From contig NZ_LUVZ01000005.1 in NCBI RefSeq assembly GCF_001593385.1, forward strand, positions 1-64,000: DNA of 64,000 nt, read 5' to 3'. This document shows positions 60,464-64,000 of the stretch, in pieces. Made by a program: the position numbers and the translations under genes. A model generated the notes under the pieces. It saw nothing but the letters and a program-made list of their open reading frames with translations, made no database searches and was not told the origin of the DNA. Every line of letters begins with the position of its first letter. The first letter of the stretch is position 1. This DNA is from Chryseobacterium cucumeris. GTDB lineage: Bacteria > Bacteroidota > Bacteroidia > Flavobacteriales > Weeksellaceae.

Positions 60464-61828
60464 CTATTTTTGAAATAATTGAAAGGAAAGATCCGTAGCA
60501 GACAAATCTATAAAAGGACTAGTACTAGGATTAAATTCCCCATTAGCAGTCCCTTCATTATATTTAAATATGTTATCTTTTAATTTTAAAACTATTTCCA
60601 ATTTATTATTAGTTGAATTCAATGGAATGGATGATAAATCTATAATAAAATTCTTATTGTGATAATTAGAAGAACCAGATCCAAATGAAGAAATTGCGCT
60701 ATACGTCTTAATAACACTGTTATTTAAAAGCACTTGTATATCATAAGTGGTATAAGTTGCATTAGGAGGTGTATTATTATTGTTTGGTCTTAAACGAATA
60801 GAATAATCAAGATTTATCTGCATAAAGCTGTTCGGGTTGGTACTCTGGGAGTTAAAATACAGTGTATATATAGGGTTAAACACAACAGAAGACAAGGGTG
60901 AGTATTTCCAAGGTGCTAATACAACCGTCCCAACAATCTGGCTATAGGAAAAGCTTCTTGTAGTAGCTAAAGAAGATGAATACCCCTGTAAAGCTGTCAA
61001 ATTATAACCATCATATGCGCCTGGTGGCAATCCATTTAAAACTCCTACAACGCCGTTAGCATCAGCAACCAAAGTTTTGGTGGCAGTAAATCCAGCCGTC
61101 CCATTCACTGGTAGATCACGAACTCTGGCCTTACCATTTACATCCAGTCTTTCTGTAGGAGAAACTGTATTAATACCCACATTACCATTTTCATTGATCC
61201 TAAATAATTCAACGTTCTCTGTATCGTAGGCAAGAAATACATCCTTTGAAGCGTCTTGATTCTTTACCTGTAAGCCTCCTGCATATTGTGTCATATTTCC
61301 AATATTCAAAGCCCCACCTCGAATATTTACTTTTGAACCCACTATTGGAGTACTAGTACCTATACCTACACTACCATTGTCCTTAATCACAAAATCTGAT
61401 CCTGAAGTCCGGCTTCCTCCAGAAGAATTAGCTCCCAGTTTCACCATGCTGTTGGAGGTATCATCTATAAAAGCATCCGGAGTAAAATCTGCTGTAACCC
61501 CACCGATATTAAGCTTTGTCCACTTACTTGCCGAGCCATCAAAATAATAGAATCCCACCGCATCAATATTGGATGCCTGTCCTGTAGCCGTACCAGTGGA
61601 GATGTCATTGATGTAAATTAAAGTAGAAGACTCTACAGAGGTCATACTCAATGCTCTCTGCCTGTCCACACGGGGAATAAGAATTCCTTCTACATTTGTT
61701 GAAGTCCCTATTGGATTTTTTGCCATAATATCTAAGCTACTTTTTGGGGAGACTGTATTAATTCCCACCTGTCCAAACATAATGTTGCCTAACAGTATAA
61801 TAGCAACAGGTAATAGTGATTTTTTCAT
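60464..61828 (-). CDS. Secreted fibre-like protein, variable C terminus
   Basis: A 454-residue paralog with the same signal peptide and N-terminal module as 58664 (to about residue 155), then GIGTSTPIVGSKVNIRGGAL and GGLQVKNQDASKDVFLAYDT, shared with 62152, the repeat NVGINTVSPTERLDVNGKARV, and a C-terminal domain (about 270-454; LVLAPWKYSPLSSVVFN, FMQINLDYSIRLRPNNN, FIIDLSSIPLNSTNNKLEIV) unrelated to the other paralogs. The mosaic pattern suggests recombination between tandem copies. No membrane anchor or type IX domain was recognised; export route beyond the signal peptide is unknown. Confidence 0.72.
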   Translation of the reverse strand: MKKSLLPVAIILLGNIMFGQVGINTVSPKSSLDIMAKNPIGTSTNVEGILIPRVDRQRALSMTSVESSTLIYINDISTGTATGQASNIDAVGFYYFDGSASKWTKLNIGGVTADFTPDAFIDDTSNSMVKLGANSSGGSRTSGSDFVIKDNGSVGIGTSTPIVGSKVNIRGGALNIGNMTQYAGGLQVKNQDASKDVFLAYDTENVELFRINENGNVGINTVSPTERLDVNGKARVRDLPVNGTAGFTATKTLVADANGVVGVLNGLPPGAYDGYNLTALQGYSSSLATTRSFSYSQIVGTVVLAPWKYSPLSSVVFNPIYTLYFNSQSTNPNSFMQINLDYSIRLRPNNNNTPPNATYTTYDIQVLLNNSVIKTYSAISSFGSGSSNYHNKNFIIDLSSIPLNSTNNKLEIVLKLKDNIFKYNEGTANGEFNPSTSPFIDLSATDLSFQLFQK

Positions 61829-61910
61829 TTCTTAAAATAATTTATGTGTATTACAAAGAAATAAGAGAAAAAAGACATACGTAGAAAAAGACATACGTAA
61901 AAAAAACAAT
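61829..61910 (-). promoter_or_regulatory. Promoter of the fibre-like gene at 60464 with two motif copies
   Basis: Same layout as 60128-60209: CAAAGAAA at 61854-61861 (minus-strand TTTCTTTG), ACATACGTAG from 61875 and ACATACGTAAAAAAAACAAT at 61891-61910. The sequence up to about 61973 is nearly identical to 60128-60281; from there to 62151 nothing is recognised. Confidence 0.55.
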
Positions 61911-62151
61911 TATTAAAACACTGAAAACAAGCATATTAAATTCAATCCACTTACATTTTACATAGAAAACACGTATTTCTCATGTGTTGGAAAGAAAAAA
62001 AATATCCAAATCCACAGCTTCATATACATGAAATACAAGATATAAAAAGAGACTGCAATCATTTAAGACAATCTCCTTAAAGTAAAAATATTTAGAATTA
62101 ATAGGAAGCATAATTACAAAACATTTTATGATAATTATTTTTACTGAGATA

Positions 62152-63462
62152 CTATAGCTTTGTGAATGAGAAAGTATAAGTAGGAGCACCATAATCTGAT
62201 CCAATACCTACTTCAGACATATCAGTACCCTGCAAATCATTAGTAGTAGTTTTAGTTCTATACAGTGAAATTCTTATCTTATTTCCGGAAGTTAACTGAC
62301 TAATTACAGATGGAATTACAAAAGGATAATTACGTGTAGTATTAGTAGCAACTCTCGGAAATAAAGGCCTTCCACCAGAAATACTTGACCAGGTCACTCC
62401 GTTATCCGTGCTCAACTCTAAATTAATAGCTATATAGGCATAAGAGTCATTATCATTCATATTCAACTGAAAATTTATTGAGCCTCCCAGCAAATAAGTT
62501 CCTGTTTGAGCTATTGAAACCACCCCACCAGTGCCTACTGTTGTTCCAATGGTATTAAGTGAAGCATGGGATGACTGTATAGGAATTATTTGTTTATTCC
62601 CGGCGTTAAAACTTGAAGCCGGAAAGCTGTAAGCAACATCTGAACGATAGAAAGCGATCTGAGACTGCGGGGACACTGCCACTTTTCCTAAAACACCATT
62701 TTCATCGCTATAAACCGGAGAAACATTAGAACTTGTAAGCGTAGGGAGATCACGCACTCTGGCCTTACCATTTACATCCAGTAATTGCGTAGGAGAAGTA
62801 GTACCAATTCCCACATTGCCGTCTTCTGCAATTCTAAATTTTTCACTGATATTAGTATTGTAAGCAAGAAGTATGGGTTTGGAAGCGTCCTGGTTCCTTA
62901 CCTGTAAGCCTCCCGCATATTGTATCACATTTCCAATATTCAAAGGTCCACCTTGAATATTTACTTTTGAACCTGACACAGGACTAGATGTTCCAATACC
63001 TAAGCTTCCATTATCTTTGATCACAAAATCTGATCCCGCAGTCCTACTTCCGCCTGAAGAATTGGTTCCCAGTTTTACCATAGAATTGGCAGAGTCATCT
63101 ACAAAAGAATCAGGAGTAAAATCTGCTGTAACCCCACCGATATTAAGCTTTGTCCACTTACTTGCCGAGCCATCAAAATAATAGAATCCCACCGCATCAA
63201 TATTGGATGCCTGTCCTGTAGCCGTACCAGTGGAGATATCATTGATGTAAATTAAAGTAGAAGACTCTACATAGGTCATACTCAATGCTCTCTGCCTGTC
63301 TACGCGAGGAATCAGAATTCCTTCTACATTTGTTGAAGTCCCTATTGGATTTTTTGCCGTAATATCTAAGCTACTTTTTGGGGAGACTGTATTAATTCCC
63401 ACCTGCCCGTACATGATTGTACCAGTTAATATAGCAATAAAAGGTAATAATGTCTTTTTCAT
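62152..63462 (-). CDS. Secreted fibre-like protein, variable C terminus
   Basis: A 436-residue paralog (signal peptide MKKTLLPFIAILTGTIMYGQ) with the shared module to about residue 155, the GSKVNIQGGPLNIGNVIQYA block shared with 60464, one NVGIGTTSPTQLLDVNGKAR repeat, and its own C-terminal domain (about 255-436; IAQTGTYLLGGSINFQLNMN, YAYIAINLELSTDNGVTW, YTFSFTKL end) with a C1q-like pattern. It is the first gene of the tandem on the minus strand. Confidence 0.72.
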   Translation of the reverse strand: MKKTLLPFIAILTGTIMYGQVGINTVSPKSSLDITAKNPIGTSTNVEGILIPRVDRQRALSMTYVESSTLIYINDISTGTATGQASNIDAVGFYYFDGSASKWTKLNIGGVTADFTPDSFVDDSANSMVKLGTNSSGGSRTAGSDFVIKDNGSLGIGTSSPVSGSKVNIQGGPLNIGNVIQYAGGLQVRNQDASKPILLAYNTNISEKFRIAEDGNVGIGTTSPTQLLDVNGKARVRDLPTLTSSNVSPVYSDENGVLGKVAVSPQSQIAFYRSDVAYSFPASSFNAGNKQIIPIQSSHASLNTIGTTVGTGGVVSIAQTGTYLLGGSINFQLNMNDNDSYAYIAINLELSTDNGVTWSSISGGRPLFPRVATNTTRNYPFVIPSVISQLTSGNKIRISLYRTKTTTNDLQGTDMSEVGIGSDYGAPTYTFSFTKL

Positions 63463-63474
63463 TCTTTAAAATAA

Positions 63475-63544
63475 TTTATGTGTATTACAAAGAAATATAG
63501 AAAATGGAAAAAGGAATAAAAAAGACCTACTTAAAAAAAAACAA
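63475..63544 (-). promoter_or_regulatory. Promoter of the fibre-like gene at 62152 with degenerate motif
   Basis: TACAAAGAAATA near 63486-63497 repeats the -7-like box of the paralogs. GACCTACTTAAAAAAAAACA from about 63524 is a degenerate form of the shared motif (two changes in the ACATACGTA core), and only one copy is present. Confidence 0.45.
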
Positions 63545-64000
63545 TAATTAAAACTCTGAAAACAAGCATTGTAAAACTCACTTGTTTAGATTATAGGTAG
63601 AAAATACGTATTTCAGGATCAGGATACTAAGTGTAAAGAAAAGTAATCACTAAACAATATTTTGATTCATGCAATAATATTTATGTACCCAAAATTATTT
63701 TTTCAATAAATTTTTCTTAAAAACAATAATACAAGAGAAGTTCGAATAACCCGGATTATATATCTGATCTTATATTGATATGTTCGTGATTTTACATTAC
63801 ATAATATTCGAAAATTTATATGGATCGTAGAAGTTCAGGTGGAATTGTTTATAAAGTGAATCACTTGTAACACAATTCTCTTGATATCCCAAAAGAATAC
63901 AAACAAAGATTTAGTAATTACATTTACTTACAGAGTTTACTTAACCTTAGTATTTAATGTAAGCATTAATCCTATACCAAAACTATCTCTACTTATAAAA
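63545..64000. other. Intergenic to the window end
   Basis: About 455 AT-rich bases. The first 60 (AAAACTCTGAAAACAAGCAT and following) continue the similarity to the leaders of the paralogs; beyond that no gene, repeat or terminator was recognised. Confidence 0.4.

Overview
The window looks like a Flavobacteriales chromosome, most likely a Chryseobacterium-type genome. It is AT-rich, genes rarely have a recognisable Shine-Dalgarno, several starts lie just downstream of the Bacteroidota -7 box TAnnTTTG, and the protein families (DUF3945/TopB pair, LytTR two-component pair, TPR-LuxR sensor, secreted proteins ending their signal peptide in ..AQ or ..GQ) are typical of that group. No rRNA, tRNA or CRISPR array was seen.

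Region 1 (about 0-19.5 kb) is a defense island. It opens with the 5' end of an IS481-like transposase, then a type II CBASS operon on the minus strand (CD-NTase, Cap2 E2-E1, Cap3 JAMM protease and, as last gene, a NucC-type nuclease effector). A divergent pair, CapH (XRE) and CapP (ImmA/IrrE-like protease), shares the intergenic operators and probably controls it. Next come a GIY-YIG gene broken by one stop codon, an SF1 helicase-nuclease with a decayed duplicate of its own 5' end upstream, a small secreted beta-protein, a DUF4011/SF1-helicase/nuclease giant, and a two-gene TIR unit. A second, decayed copy of the same IS481 5' end lies at 19.43-19.52 kb in the opposite orientation, so the island is bracketed by inverted IS ends.

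Region 2 (19.6-34 kb) holds a NUMOD4/NUMOD1 protein, then genes typical of Bacteroidota conjugative elements (TopB, DUF3945, helix-turn-helix), a membrane-anchored protein with an exonuclease VII large-subunit-like core, an AlkB homolog whose first iron-ligand His is Arg, and an SOS-like mutagenesis cassette: a LexA/S24-type repressor divergent from DinB and a DnaE2-like polymerase, with both divergent starts buried in one inverted repeat.

Region 3 (34-46.4 kb) is a run of small lipoproteins, membrane proteins and hypothetical genes, many broken: a 5'-truncated TolC-like efflux protein, several frameshifted fragments, and four ORFs interrupted only by a single in-frame TAA. With two further examples in region 1, six genes in this window share that lesion.

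Region 4 (46.4-64 kb) carries a LytS/LytTR two-component pair with a secreted helical protein and a lipoprotein hydrolase, a pair of small HTH proteins, three tandem secreted tail-collar-like proteins with His-x-His motifs, a TPR-TM-LuxR regulator, and four tandem secreted fibre-like proteins with nearly identical promoters and N-terminal halves but unrelated C-terminal domains. A shared upstream motif (ACATACGTAAAA and variants) precedes most of these surface genes and suggests co-regulation.
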